Translations under genes and position numbers: made by a program | The notes under the pieces: generated by a model | The model's input: only the letters and a program-made list of their open reading frames with translations | Database searches by the model: none | Told to the model about the DNA's origin: nothing | In this document: positions 27,541 through 35,828 of the stretch, in pieces | How the letters are laid out: every line of letters starts with the position of its first letter | Numbering within the stretch: position 1 is the stretch's first letter | DNA from: DATEDA01 sp963744255 | GTDB taxonomy: Bacteria; Pseudomonadota; Gammaproteobacteria; Burkholderiales; SG8-39 | NCBI GenBank assembly: GCA_963744255.1 | Contig: CAVUSZ010000016.1 | Location: forward strand, 186,001-250,000 | DNA length: 64,000 nucleotides | Direction: 5' to 3'

Positions 27541-28663
27541 ATGGAAGCCGAGCGCATCAACGCCATCGCCGCTTCGCTCGCCGATCTCGCGGCGCGCGCT
27601 GCCGAGCTGCGGAGGTATCTTTGACTTCGAGGCCAGGCAGCGGCGCCTGAAAGAGGTCGCCGGCGCACTCGAAGATCCGAAGGTCTGGGACGACCCGAAG
27701 CGCGCCCAGGAGCTCGGCAAGGAGAAGAAGCAGCTCGAAGCCGTCGTCGGCAGCCTGGGCGCCGTCGACAGCGGGCTCCGCGACGCGCAGGAACTGTTCG
27801 CGCTCGCGCGCGACGAGAACGACGACGCCACGCTCGTTGCGATCGAGCGGGACGTGGCGGATCTAGCGGAGGCCGTCGCGGGGATGGAATTCCGGCGAAT
27901 GTTTTCCGATCCGCTCGATCCCGCCAGCTGCTTCGTCGACATCCAGGCCGGCGCCGGCGGCACCGAGGCGCAGGACTGGGCGCAGATGCTCGAGCGCATG
28001 TACGTAAAGTACTGCGAGCGCAAGGGCTTCAAGGTCGAGATCCTCGAGCAGTCCGAGGGCGAGGTCGCCGGGATCAAGACCGCGACGCTCAAGGTCAACG
28101 GCGAATACGCCTACGGCCACCTCCGCACCGAGACCGGCATCCACCGGCTGGTACGCAAGTCGCCGTTCGATTCGAACGCCCGCCGCCACACGTCGTTCGC
28201 CAGCGTGTTCGTCTATCCCGAGGTCGACGAGACGATCGAGATCGAGATCAACCCGGCCGACCTCCGGATCGACACCTACCGCGCCTCGGGCGCCGGCGGC
28301 CAGCACGTGAACCGCACCGACTCCGCGGTCCGGATCACGCACCTCCCGAGCGGCATCGTCGTGCAGTGCCAGAACGACCGCTCGCAGCACCGCAACCGCG
28401 CCGAGGCGATGGCGATGCTGAAGGCGAAGCTCTACGAGCAGGAGGTGCGGAAACGCAACGAAGCGAAGCAGGTGCTCGAGGAGTCGAAGACCGACATCGG
28501 CTGGGGCCATCAGATCCGCTCGTACGTCCTCGACCAGTCGCGGATCAAGGACCTGCGCACCGGCGTCGAGATCGGCAACACTCAGGCGGTGCTCGACGGC
28601 GATCTCGACGACTTCATCGATGCCAGCCTGAAGCAGGGCATCGGCGCGCGCGCGACGGCCTGA
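27541..28663 (+). CDS. prfB: Peptide chain release factor 2, with programmed +1 frameshift
   Basis: RF2 recognises UGA and UAA stops. A short first frame starts at ATG 27541 and meets TGA at 27622-27624; a +1 shift there (join 27541-27621 with 27623-28663) gives the full protein of about 373 residues. The shift site has a ribosome-binding-like CGGAGG, then TAT CTT TGA C, as in the classical autoregulated prfB. Downstream, the GGQ motif (SGAGGQHVNRTDSAVRITH region) and the SPF tripeptide (KSPFDSNARRHTS) that reads the stop codon are present. lysS follows 16 bases later, a frequent prfB-lysS pair. Confidence 0.96.
27611..27625 (+). other. prfB recoding site
   Basis: GGAGGTATCTTTGAC: a Shine-Dalgarno-like GGAGG three bases before the CTT TGA slippery stop. 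Low RF2 lets the ribosome shift +1 from CTT to TTT and continue. Confidence 0.92.
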
Positions 28664-28679
28664 GGACGGCGCGATCAGC

Positions 28680-30176
28680 ATGAACGACGACAACGGGCAG
28701 CCGCCGAGCGACGAGACGTCGGAGCGCCGCGCCAAGCTTGCCGAGCTCCGCAAGCAGGGGATCGCCTTCCCCAACGACTTCCGCCGCGAGCATCTCGCCG
28801 GCGATCTCCATCGCGCCTACGACACCCTGACCAAGGAGGACCTGGAGCCGAAGGGCGTCCGCGTCGCCGTCGCCGGCCGGATGATGCTGAAGCGCGTCAT
28901 GGGCAAGGCGAGCTTCGCGATGCTCCAGGACATGACCGGGCAGATCCAGTTGTACGTCTCCAACGACGTCACCGGCGCCTCGGCCCACGAAGCGTTCAAG
29001 CATTGGGACCTCGGCGACATCCTCGGTGTCGAAGGGACCCTCTTCAAGACGCGCACCGGGGAGCTGACGGTCAACGCCTGGCGCGTGCGGCTGCTCGCCA
29101 AGGCGGTGCGTCCGCTCCCGGAGAAATTTCACGGCCTCGCCCACCAGGAGCAGAAGTACCGGCAGCGGTACCTCGATCTCATCACGAGCGGGGAGGCGCG
29201 CCGCACGTTCGAGGTCCGCAGCCGGCTGATCCAGGCGGTCCGCGCCTACATGATCGCGCAGGGCTTCCTCGAGGTCGAGACGCCGATGATGCAGCCGCTC
29301 CCCGGCGGTGCCGCCGCCCGGCCGTTCGTGACGCATCACAACGCGCTCGACATGACGCTGTACCTCCGGGTCGCACCGGAGCTGTATCTCAAGCGGCTGG
29401 TCGTGGGCGGCTTCGAGAAGGTGTTCGAGATCAACCGCAACTTCCGGAACGAAGGGATCTCCACGCGCCACAACCCCGAGTTCACGATGCTCGAGTACTA
29501 CGAGGCGTACCGCGACTTCCGGCACCTGATGGACCTCAACGAGGCGCTGCTCCGCGCCGTTGCGCTGGAGGTGCTGGGCACGACCTCGCTCCCCTACGGC
29601 GAGCACGTCGTCGACCTCGCGCAGCCGTTCGCGCGGTTGACGATCACCGAGGCGGTGCGCAAACATCACCCGCGCTTCGGTGAAAGCGATCTCGCGAACC
29701 CTGACGTGCTCGTTCGCGAGCTGACGCAGCTCGGGATCGAGCCGCGGGCGGACGCCGAGCTCGGCGAGCTGCAGCTGATGCTGTTCGAGGAAACGACCGA
29801 GCAGCTCCTGGTGCAGCCGACGTACATCGTCGACTACCCTGCGATCGTCTCCCCGCTCGCCCGCCGCAACGATGCGAACCCCGCGATCACCGACCGTTTC
29901 GAGCTGTACATCACCGGACGCGAGATGGCGAACGGCTTCTCCGAGCTGAACGACCCCGAGGACCAGGCCGCCCGCTTCGAGGAGCAGGCGCGCGCGAAGG
30001 CGGCGGGCAACGAGGAGGCGATGTACTACGACGCCGACTACATCCGCGCGCTCGAGCACGGGCTGCCGCCCACCGCGGGCTGCGGCATCGGCATCGACCG
30101 GCTCGTGATGCTGTTCACGAACAGCCCTTCCATCCGCGACGTCATCCTGTTCCCGCACATGCGCCCCGAAGCGTGA
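28680..30176 (+). CDS. lysS: Lysyl-tRNA synthetase (class II)
   Basis: A 498-residue class II enzyme charging tRNA-Lys. The N-terminal OB-fold anticodon domain (about 55-160) is followed by the catalytic core with motif 1 (AYMIAQGFLEVETPMMQ), motif 2 (FEINRNFRNEGISTRHNPEFTM region, near 255-275) and motif 3 (GCGIGIDRLVMLFT, near 470). The length matches bacterial LysRS. It is the second gene after prfB. A 7-bp hairpin (30194-30213) follows the stop, with no T-run. Confidence 0.96.
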   Translation: MNDDNGQPPSDETSERRAKLAELRKQGIAFPNDFRREHLAGDLHRAYDTLTKEDLEPKGVRVAVAGRMMLKRVMGKASFAMLQDMTGQIQLYVSNDVTGASAHEAFKHWDLGDILGVEGTLFKTRTGELTVNAWRVRLLAKAVRPLPEKFHGLAHQEQKYRQRYLDLITSGEARRTFEVRSRLIQAVRAYMIAQGFLEVETPMMQPLPGGAAARPFVTHHNALDMTLYLRVAPELYLKRLVVGGFEKVFEINRNFRNEGISTRHNPEFTMLEYYEAYRDFRHLMDLNEALLRAVALEVLGTTSLPYGEHVVDLAQPFARLTITEAVRKHHPRFGESDLANPDVLVRELTQLGIEPRADAELGELQLMLFEETTEQLLVQPTYIVDYPAIVSPLARRNDANPAITDRFELYITGREMANGFSELNDPEDQAARFEEQARAKAAGNEEAMYYDADYIRALEHGLPPTAGCGIGIDRLVMLFTNSPSIRDVILFPHMRPEA

Positions 30177-30268
30177 CGGCGCGACGGCCCGTTGCGGTTC
30201 GTCGCGGAACCGCGCTCGCGTAACACCTTACAACCTCGCGGTACGCCGACAACCGGCCATGCGTTAAT

Positions 30269-30292
30269 CCCTTCGCGTTCAATCGAAGGGGG
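30269..30292 (+). promoter_or_regulatory. Hairpin masking the ribosome site of the small ORF
   Basis: CCCTTCG (30269-30275) pairs with CGAAGGG (30284-30290) across an eight-base loop. The AAGGGGG ribosome site at 30286-30292, eight bases before the ATG at 30300, lies in the 3' arm. This is the layout of a translational switch or RNA thermometer. Confidence 0.4.
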
Positions 30293-30299
30293 AAGACCC

Positions 30300-30437
30300 A
30301 TGGCAGGCGTCAGCAAGGCCCGCACGCGTCCGCTCGTAGTCGGCCCGACCGAGCCGGTCGCAGCCGCGATCGCCGCGCCATCCATGCCGCCCGCCGTCGC
30401 GCCGGCGCCTGAAGTCAGGTCGCTCGCAAGACCGTGA
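30300..30437 (+). CDS. Candidate 45-residue small protein
   Basis: A short ORF (starts MAGVSKARTRPLVVG) with a strong AAGGGGG ribosome site seven bases upstream, in a 476-base stretch with no other gene. The product is Ala/Pro/Val-rich with basic residues near the start and no membrane segment. It is not a family I recognise. The ribosome site sits in a hairpin. The remaining 215 bases before the next gene show no feature I can name. It could also be a chance frame in high-GC DNA, so confidence is modest. Confidence 0.35.
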   Translation: MAGVSKARTRPLVVGPTEPVAAAIAAPSMPPAVAPAPEVRSLARP

Positions 30438-30652
30438 CGCCGAAACCCGTCGAGGCATCCGCCGCGTGAACCTTCTCGTCCGGGCGCTTCGTGAAAATTG
30501 ATGATGGAGATGATCATTCGACGCCTCTGCGGTCATTCACGGCGCCGAAGGCTACGCCCCCATACGCAAGGAGCGCGAATACGTCACGCGGCCGAGACCG
30601 TTCCGGGCGCAGCCGTGATGAACGTCACGCGGCGCCCCGCGGCGCTCCCCGG

Positions 30653-31756
30653 ATGGAACGCTTCTCGCTGCAGCAGGTCGCGATGCCCGATCTCATCACC
30701 ACGTTCGGCAACCTGCAACGCAACCGGCCCGCAAGCGAGAAGCGGCGTATGGCGCGCGCCGCCGCTGCCGACGTTCCGACAGACGTTGCGTCCGCGTTGC
30801 GCCAGATGCAGCTGCTCGCGTCGGGCGACTCGCCGCGCGTCACGATGCTTCCGTCGAGCGTCGCCACGCGCGCCTGTCGCATCGAGCTCGGCTGGGGCAC
30901 GATCTTTCTCAAGCGCGCGCTTGCTCCCGACCCGGCGGCCGACGGCTTCCTTGCCGAGCGCACCCGCGCGGAGAGCGCGTGGTTCAAGGTCGCCTGCGGC
31001 GTCGTGCCAGGCGTCGCGCCGACGGTGCTCGGATCGCTGCCGGCGGCCGGCTTACTCGCGCTGGAGTACCTCGACCCGGAGGAGTTCCCCTCCTGGCAAA
31101 GCCGGCTCGCGGCCGGACGGATCGAACCGTGGGTGGCGGCCGAGCTCGGCCATCTCGCGGGCCGCCTGCATGCGGCGTCGGCGAACAGCCTCGCGGTCAG
31201 CGAGCGATTCGCCGCGCGTGACCCCTTCCGCGTGCTCGCGCTCGTGCCGCTCCTCGCCCGGGCTGCGACCGCCGCATCCGACTGCGCGGACCGGATCGTA
31301 GCGATCGGGAGACAGCTTGGTGCGACGCGTCTGGCGCTCGTACACGGGGCCCTTGCGCCCGACAACGTCCTCGTCGGGCCGCGCGGCCCGGTGCTGATGG
31401 ACGCCGACTGCGCGCACAGCGGCGACCCGATGTACGACGTCGCGAGCTGTCTCGCGGCGCTCGCACTCCGCATGGTTGCGCACTGCCAGGGGCGAGTCGC
31501 GCTCGCCAATGCGTTCGACGCCTTTCACCGCAGCTACTTCGCGCACGTCACCTGGGAGATGCCGGAGGAAGCCGAAGCACGCGCCGCGACGCTCCTGCCG
31601 GTACTCCTCGCGGCCGGGCTGGATGCGACGCGTGGCGCGGGCGGCGCGGATGACGGGCGTCGCGCGCTGCAAACGGCGCTCGCGCTGCTTCGCGCACCGG
31701 TTCCGCGGCTCGAGGAAGTCCTCCGCACATGGCTCGACGCACTCTCGCACAACTGA
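30653..31756 (+). CDS. APH-fold phosphotransferase-like protein without the catalytic Asp
   Basis: A 367-residue protein with the aminoglycoside phosphotransferase/choline kinase fold. The nucleotide Lys is probably Lys87 (TIFLKRAL). The Brenner-like motif reads LVHGALAPDNVL (229-240): His231 and Asn238 are kept, but the catalytic Asp that follows HG is Ala233. The metal-binding loop VLMDADCAHSGDPMYDVA (Asp250) is intact. It could be a pseudokinase, or use a different base. It overlaps the next gene, an enolase-like protein, by 28 bases, so the two are translationally linked. I chose ATG 30653; ATG 30683 is possible. Substrate unknown. Confidence 0.75.
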   Translation: MERFSLQQVAMPDLITTFGNLQRNRPASEKRRMARAAAADVPTDVASALRQMQLLASGDSPRVTMLPSSVATRACRIELGWGTIFLKRALAPDPAADGFLAERTRAESAWFKVACGVVPGVAPTVLGSLPAAGLLALEYLDPEEFPSWQSRLAAGRIEPWVAAELGHLAGRLHAASANSLAVSERFAARDPFRVLALVPLLARAATAASDCADRIVAIGRQLGATRLALVHGALAPDNVLVGPRGPVLMDADCAHSGDPMYDVASCLAALALRMVAHCQGRVALANAFDAFHRSYFAHVTWEMPEEAEARAATLLPVLLAAGLDATRGAGGADDGRRALQTALALLRAPVPRLEEVLRTWLDALSHN

Positions 31757-33021
31757 GCGCCCGCGACACCACGATCGTCGGCGTTGTCGGACGCCGCGTG
31801 TGGACCGCTGCCGGCGCACCCGCGCTCGAAGCCGAGCTGCGCCTCGCGTGCGGCACCGTCGGCCACGCGATCGCCTCGCCGGCGTCGGGCGTGTGGCAGC
31901 CGGGGCACGTCGCTACGAGGCAAGGGACCGCGCGCGACGACGGTCCGACCGGCAATGCCGCGACGCTGCGTGGGACGGATGCCGACCCGTCCGTCGCGGC
32001 GGCGAGCGCAGTGGGGTCGATCAACGGCCTGCTGGCCGCCGCACTCCACGGCGTGGACGCCGGAAGCCAGGAGGACGTGGACGCGACGCTGTTCAAGCTC
32101 GACGCCGGCGGCGACCCCTGGGTCGCCCGCGCGGCGCGAACGGCCTGCTCGATGGCGGCAGCCCACGCCGCCGCGCGCGCCGCCGAGATACCGCTCTTCC
32201 GTTACCTGCGCGCCGGGACGCCGGCGCGCATGCCGCTGCCGGCCGTCGAGATCGTGGCCGATGCCTCGGGCACAAGCCCGTTCCGGGCGCTGATCCTGCT
32301 GCCGTTCTCCGCCGAAGGCGTTGACGACGCCCTCGCCCTCTCGCTTGCGATCCACCGGGACGTCGCGGAAGCGCTCCGGTCCGCCCCGGTCGTGGACGAA
32401 CGGGCCCTCGAGACCCTGTTCTTCGCGATCGAGCGCGCGGGCTTCGTGCCGGCCGAGGACGTCGGGATCGCCGTCGACGTGGGTGCGAGCCGGCTCTATC
32501 GCGACGGCCGCTATCACTGTCGCGGGAAGACCTTCGATGCCGGCTTCTGGGGCGAGCGGCTCGCGCGCCTGGTCGAGGATTATCCGGTCGCCTCCCTCGA
32601 GGACCCGTTCGCCGACGTGGCGAGCCTGGCGACGTTCACGCCGCGGGTCGACGAGCGGGTGCGCGTGATCGGCAACCACCTCTTCGCGAGCGACGCCGAG
32701 CGGATCGGGGTCGCCGCCGCCGAGGGCCTCGCGTCCGGCGTGGTGCTGCGTCCGGAGGCTGCCGGCACGCTGAGCGAGCTCCGCGTCGCTTTCGATGCCG
32801 CGCGCCTGGCAGCCTGGCCGGTGTTTCTCGCCGGGGACGCCGCGATCGAGGACACGACGCTCGTGCACATCGCGACCGCCTGGCAGGCCGGATACATCAA
32901 GCTCGGCGGCGTCGGCCGCGGGGGCCTCGCGCGCTGGAACGAGCTCATCCGCATCGAGGCGCAGCTCCGGTCCGGACCCGGCGTGATGCACATCGAGCGC
33001 GCCGCGCGTCTCGTGCACTGA
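31729..33021 (+). CDS. Divergent enolase-like protein with altered active site
   Basis: A 430-residue member of the enolase superfamily, aligned over its length with classical enolase (IVGVVGRRV at the start, YPVASLEDPF, and KLGGVGRGGLARWNELIRIE near the end). Metal ligands Asp250 and Glu291 are kept, but the third is Asn316 (GNHLF, where enolase has GDDLF). The catalytic Lys of motif ILIKFNQIG is Arg341, while Lys391 (GYIKLGG) is kept; the GDEGG and SHRSGET loops are lost. It is unlikely to be the glycolytic enolase. It follows and overlaps the APH-like gene, suggesting a shared pathway, perhaps on a phosphorylated small molecule. Confidence 0.78.
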   Translation: MARRTLAQLSARDTTIVGVVGRRVWTAAGAPALEAELRLACGTVGHAIASPASGVWQPGHVATRQGTARDDGPTGNAATLRGTDADPSVAAASAVGSINGLLAAALHGVDAGSQEDVDATLFKLDAGGDPWVARAARTACSMAAAHAAARAAEIPLFRYLRAGTPARMPLPAVEIVADASGTSPFRALILLPFSAEGVDDALALSLAIHRDVAEALRSAPVVDERALETLFFAIERAGFVPAEDVGIAVDVGASRLYRDGRYHCRGKTFDAGFWGERLARLVEDYPVASLEDPFADVASLATFTPRVDERVRVIGNHLFASDAERIGVAAAEGLASGVVLRPEAAGTLSELRVAFDAARLAAWPVFLAGDAAIEDTTLVHIATAWQAGYIKLGGVGRGGLARWNELIRIEAQLRSGPGVMHIERAARLVH

Positions 33022-33028
33022 CCGCGAA

Positions 33029-33051
33029 GCGACGCCCCGCGTCGCTATAAT
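33029..33051 (+). promoter_or_regulatory. -10 box with upstream hairpin before the DMT transporter
   Basis: A perfect TATAAT (33046-33051) immediately follows a 7-bp perfect hairpin (33029-33035/33039-33045, three-base loop). The hairpin fills the spacer to a weak -35. It could be an operator, or the remains of a terminator for the enolase-like gene. Confidence 0.4.
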
Positions 33052-33106
33052 GCCCGGCCTCGGTCGCCCGGGCACGGGCGACTTCAACAGCCCGCCGCTT
33101 CCCCGA

Positions 33107-33985
33107 ATGACAGCGCCACCGGGCGCCGCCCGTCAGCAACGTGCCCTGCGCGGGATCCTGCTCCTCGTCGCCGCGGTGAGCACGTTCGCCGTGCTCGACA
33201 CCACCGCGAAGTACCTCGCGCGCACCTATCCGGTCCCGCTCATCGTGTGGGCGCGCTACGCCACCCAGACCCTCTTGATGCTGGTTCTCCTCGGCCCGCG
33301 CATGCAGCTCGATCTCCTGCGCAGCTCGCGGCCGGGGCTGCAAATCATCCGGGGCATCGCGCTCGCAGTGTCGTCGATGTTCTTCTTCTCGGCGCTCGCG
33401 CTGATGCCGCTCGCCGAGGCATCGGCGATCACGTTCCTCTCGCCGCTCTTCCTCGCCGGCATGTCCGTCTGGTTCCTGAAGGAGCGGGTACGGCGCAGCG
33501 CCTGGGCAGCGATCGTCGCGGGCCTCGTCGGCGTGCTGATCATCGTCCGCCCCGGGGGCGACGTCTTCACGCCGGCGGCAATCCTGCCCATACTCACCGC
33601 GTTGTGCTTCGCTGCCTACCAGCTCCTCACCCGGAAGCTCGCGGGGATCGACTCGACGATGACGACGCTCTTCTACGGCGCGATCGTGGGGACGGTGCTG
33701 CTCACCGCCGCGCTCCCCTTCTACTGGCAGACGCCGGCGGGCGCTCTCCACTGGCTGCTGTTCGCGGTGCTCGGCGTGCTGGGGGCGGCGGGGCATTTCG
33801 TGCTGATCCGCGCGTTCACGCACGCTCCGCCATCCGTGCTCGCCCCGTACGTCTACGTGCAGCTCGTCGCGGTGCTCATCCTCGGGTACGCCGTATTCGG
33901 CGAGTTCCCCGACGGCTGGTCGCTCGCGGGCATGTCGATCATCGTGCTCTCGGGCGCGTGGATTGCCGCACGGCAGGCACGCTAG
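33107..33985 (+). CDS. DMT-superfamily (EamA) transporter
   Basis: A 292-residue inner-membrane protein with ten predicted helices in two EamA repeats (about 15-150 and 155-290). Landmarks are FAVLDTTAKYLAR, the LPLAEASAITFLSPLF-like LMPLAEASAITF helix, and APYVYVQLVAVLILGY in the second repeat. It probably exports a metabolite or amino acid. It follows the APH/enolase-like pair but has its own TATAAT box at 33046-33051, 55 bases upstream, so it may not be part of that operon. ATG 33107 is chosen because the upstream in-frame sequence is not conserved-looking. Confidence 0.85.
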   Translation: MTAPPGAARQQRALRGILLLVAAVSTFAVLDTTAKYLARTYPVPLIVWARYATQTLLMLVLLGPRMQLDLLRSSRPGLQIIRGIALAVSSMFFFSALALMPLAEASAITFLSPLFLAGMSVWFLKERVRRSAWAAIVAGLVGVLIIVRPGGDVFTPAAILPILTALCFAAYQLLTRKLAGIDSTMTTLFYGAIVGTVLLTAALPFYWQTPAGALHWLLFAVLGVLGAAGHFVLIRAFTHAPPSVLAPYVYVQLVAVLILGYAVFGEFPDGWSLAGMSIIVLSGAWIAARQAR

Positions 33986-33997
33986 CGGCGCGCAACC

Positions 33998-34612
33998 ATG
34001 GACATGAGCTTCGGCTCGGCCGTCGTCGTGCTGCTGCTGGTCGTGGACCCGATCGGCAACATCCCGATCTTCGTGTCGGTGCTCCGGCAGGTCGATCCGG
34101 ACCGGCGCACGCGCGTCATCCTGCGCGAATGCGCCATCGCCTACGGCGTCCTGATTGCCTTCGTGTTCGCCGGGGACGCGGTCCTGAGGCTTTTCGGCCT
34201 CTCGGACCCTTCGCTCACGATCGCCGGCGGCGTGATCCTGTTCCTGATCGCGCTGCGGATGGTGTTCCGAAGCGGCGCTGAAGCGTTCGGCAACCTGCCG
34301 GCGGGCGAGCCCTTCATCGTCCCGCTCGCGATCCCGTCCATTGCGGGGCCGGCCGCGATCGCGACCGTGGTGCTGTTTACCTCGAGCGCGCCCGGCCGTC
34401 GGCCCGAGTGGTGCGGCGCCGTGACGATCGCGGTAGCGACAACGCTCGTTGTCCTCCTGTTCGCCGACCGGCTCGCTCGGCTGGCCGGCGAACGGACGCT
34501 TGCCGCGTTCGAGCGGCTCGTCGGCCTCATCCTGACCGCGGTCGCGATCGAGATGCTGCTGCGCGGCATCGAGGCGTTCGTCCGCCAGCTCGAGCGCGGC
34601 GTCCCGAGCTGA
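33998..34612 (+). CDS. MarC-family membrane protein
   Basis: A 204-residue protein with six membrane helices of the MarC/UPF0056 family. The signature LLVVDPIGNIPIFVSVL is at residues 13-29, and VPLAIPSIAGPAAIATV near 108-124 is the family's second repeat. No transport substrate has been established; an antibiotic role once proposed for MarC was not confirmed. It starts 12 bases after the DMT gene and converges with bktB. Confidence 0.87.
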   Translation: MDMSFGSAVVVLLLVVDPIGNIPIFVSVLRQVDPDRRTRVILRECAIAYGVLIAFVFAGDAVLRLFGLSDPSLTIAGGVILFLIALRMVFRSGAEAFGNLPAGEPFIVPLAIPSIAGPAAIATVVLFTSSAPGRRPEWCGAVTIAVATTLVVLLFADRLARLAGERTLAAFERLVGLILTAVAIEMLLRGIEAFVRQLERGVPS

Positions 34613-34630
34613 CGGTACGCTGCCGGCCCG

Positions 34631-35812
34631 CTACATCCGCTCGAAGATCGCCGCGATGCCCTGCCCGCCGCCGATGCACATGGTCACCAGCGCGTAGCGC
34701 TTCTGCGTCCGGTGCAGCTCGTAGATCGCCTTGACGGTCAGGATGCAGCCGGTCGCCCCGATCGGGTGCCCCAGGGCGACTGCACCGCCGTTCGGGTTGA
34801 CCTTCGCCGGATCGAGGCCGAGATCGCGGGTGACGGCCATCGCCTGCACCGCGAACGCTTCGTTCGATTCGACCACGTCCATGTCGGACGGCTTGAGTCC
34901 CGCGTTCTCGAACACCCGCTTGCCGGCGGGAATCGGCCCGAGGCCCATCACCGTCGGATCCACGCCGGCGTGGGCGTAGGCGACCAGGCGCGCCATCGGC
35001 TTCAGGCCGCGCTTCTGGGCGACCCCCGCCTCCATCATCACGATGGCCGCGGCCGCGTCGTTGATCCCTGAAGCGTTGCCCGCCGTGACCGTGCCGTCCT
35101 TCTTGAACGCCGGCTTGAGCTTCTGCATGTCCTCGGGCTTCGCGTCCTTCCGCACGTGCTCGTCGAGCGTGAACGACACCGGCCCCTTCCGCGACTTCAC
35201 CTCGATCGGGAGGATCTGGCTCGAAAAATGGCCCTTGTCGAGCGCGTTCGCCGCCCGCCGGTGGCTCTCGAGCGCAAAGGCATCCTGCTCCTCGCGCGTG
35301 ATGCCGTACTTCGCGGCGATGTTCTCGGCGGTGATTCCCATGTGACCGTGACCGAAGGGGTCGTGCAGCGCGCCGGTCATCGCGTCGACCACCTTCGCGT
35401 CGCCCATGCGCTGTCCCCAGCGACCGGTCGGCAGGAAGTAGGCGGCGCGGCTCATCGACTCGGCGCCGGCACCGATCACACAGTCGGTGTCGCCGAGCAG
35501 GATGTGCTGCGCCGCGGACACGATCGCCTGCAGGCCGCTGCCGCACAGCCGGTTCACCGTGAGGCAGGGCGTGCCGACCGGCAGCCCGCCATCGATCGCG
35601 GCGACGCGCGAAACGTACATGTCGCGCGCCTCGCCGTGGATCACGCTGCCCACGACGACATGCCCGACTTCGCCGGGGTCCACCTTCGCGCGCGCGACCG
35701 ACTCCTTCACGACCGCCGCACCGAGCGCGGTCGGCGCGACATCCTTCAGCGAGCCGCCGTAGTCGCCGATCGCGGTTCTGACGCCTGAGAGCACTACCAC
35801 TTCACGAGCCAT
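34631..35812 (-). CDS. bktB: Beta-ketothiolase BktB
   Basis: A 393-residue thiolase. Catalytic Cys90 (NRLCGSGLQ), the GHPIGATG His and the CIGGGQG Cys are present. The sequence follows Cupriavidus BktB closely (VVVLSGVRTAIG start, SLKDVAPTALGA, HDPFGHGHMG). BktB condenses acetyl-CoA with propionyl-CoA or longer acyl-CoA, supplying 3-hydroxyvalerate units for PHA. It is last in a phaR-rimO-bktB transcript, 16 bases after rimO, with a good AAGGAG ribosome site. Distinguishing it from FadA-type thiolases rests on this similarity and on the PHA context. Confidence 0.9.
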   Translation of the reverse strand: MAREVVVLSGVRTAIGDYGGSLKDVAPTALGAAVVKESVARAKVDPGEVGHVVVGSVIHGEARDMYVSRVAAIDGGLPVGTPCLTVNRLCGSGLQAIVSAAQHILLGDTDCVIGAGAESMSRAAYFLPTGRWGQRMGDAKVVDAMTGALHDPFGHGHMGITAENIAAKYGITREEQDAFALESHRRAANALDKGHFSSQILPIEVKSRKGPVSFTLDEHVRKDAKPEDMQKLKPAFKKDGTVTAGNASGINDAAAAIVMMEAGVAQKRGLKPMARLVAYAHAGVDPTVMGLGPIPAGKRVFENAGLKPSDMDVVESNEAFAVQAMAVTRDLGLDPAKVNPNGGAVALGHPIGATGCILTVKAIYELHRTQKRYALVTMCIGGGQGIAAIFERM

Positions 35813-35828
35813 GATGATCTCCTTGTTG

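Noticed and set aside
30194..30213. lysS intrinsic terminator
   Set aside because: A 7-bp stem but no T-run follows.
31729..33021. Glycolytic enolase
   Set aside because: A metal ligand, a catalytic Lys and two active-site loops are missing.
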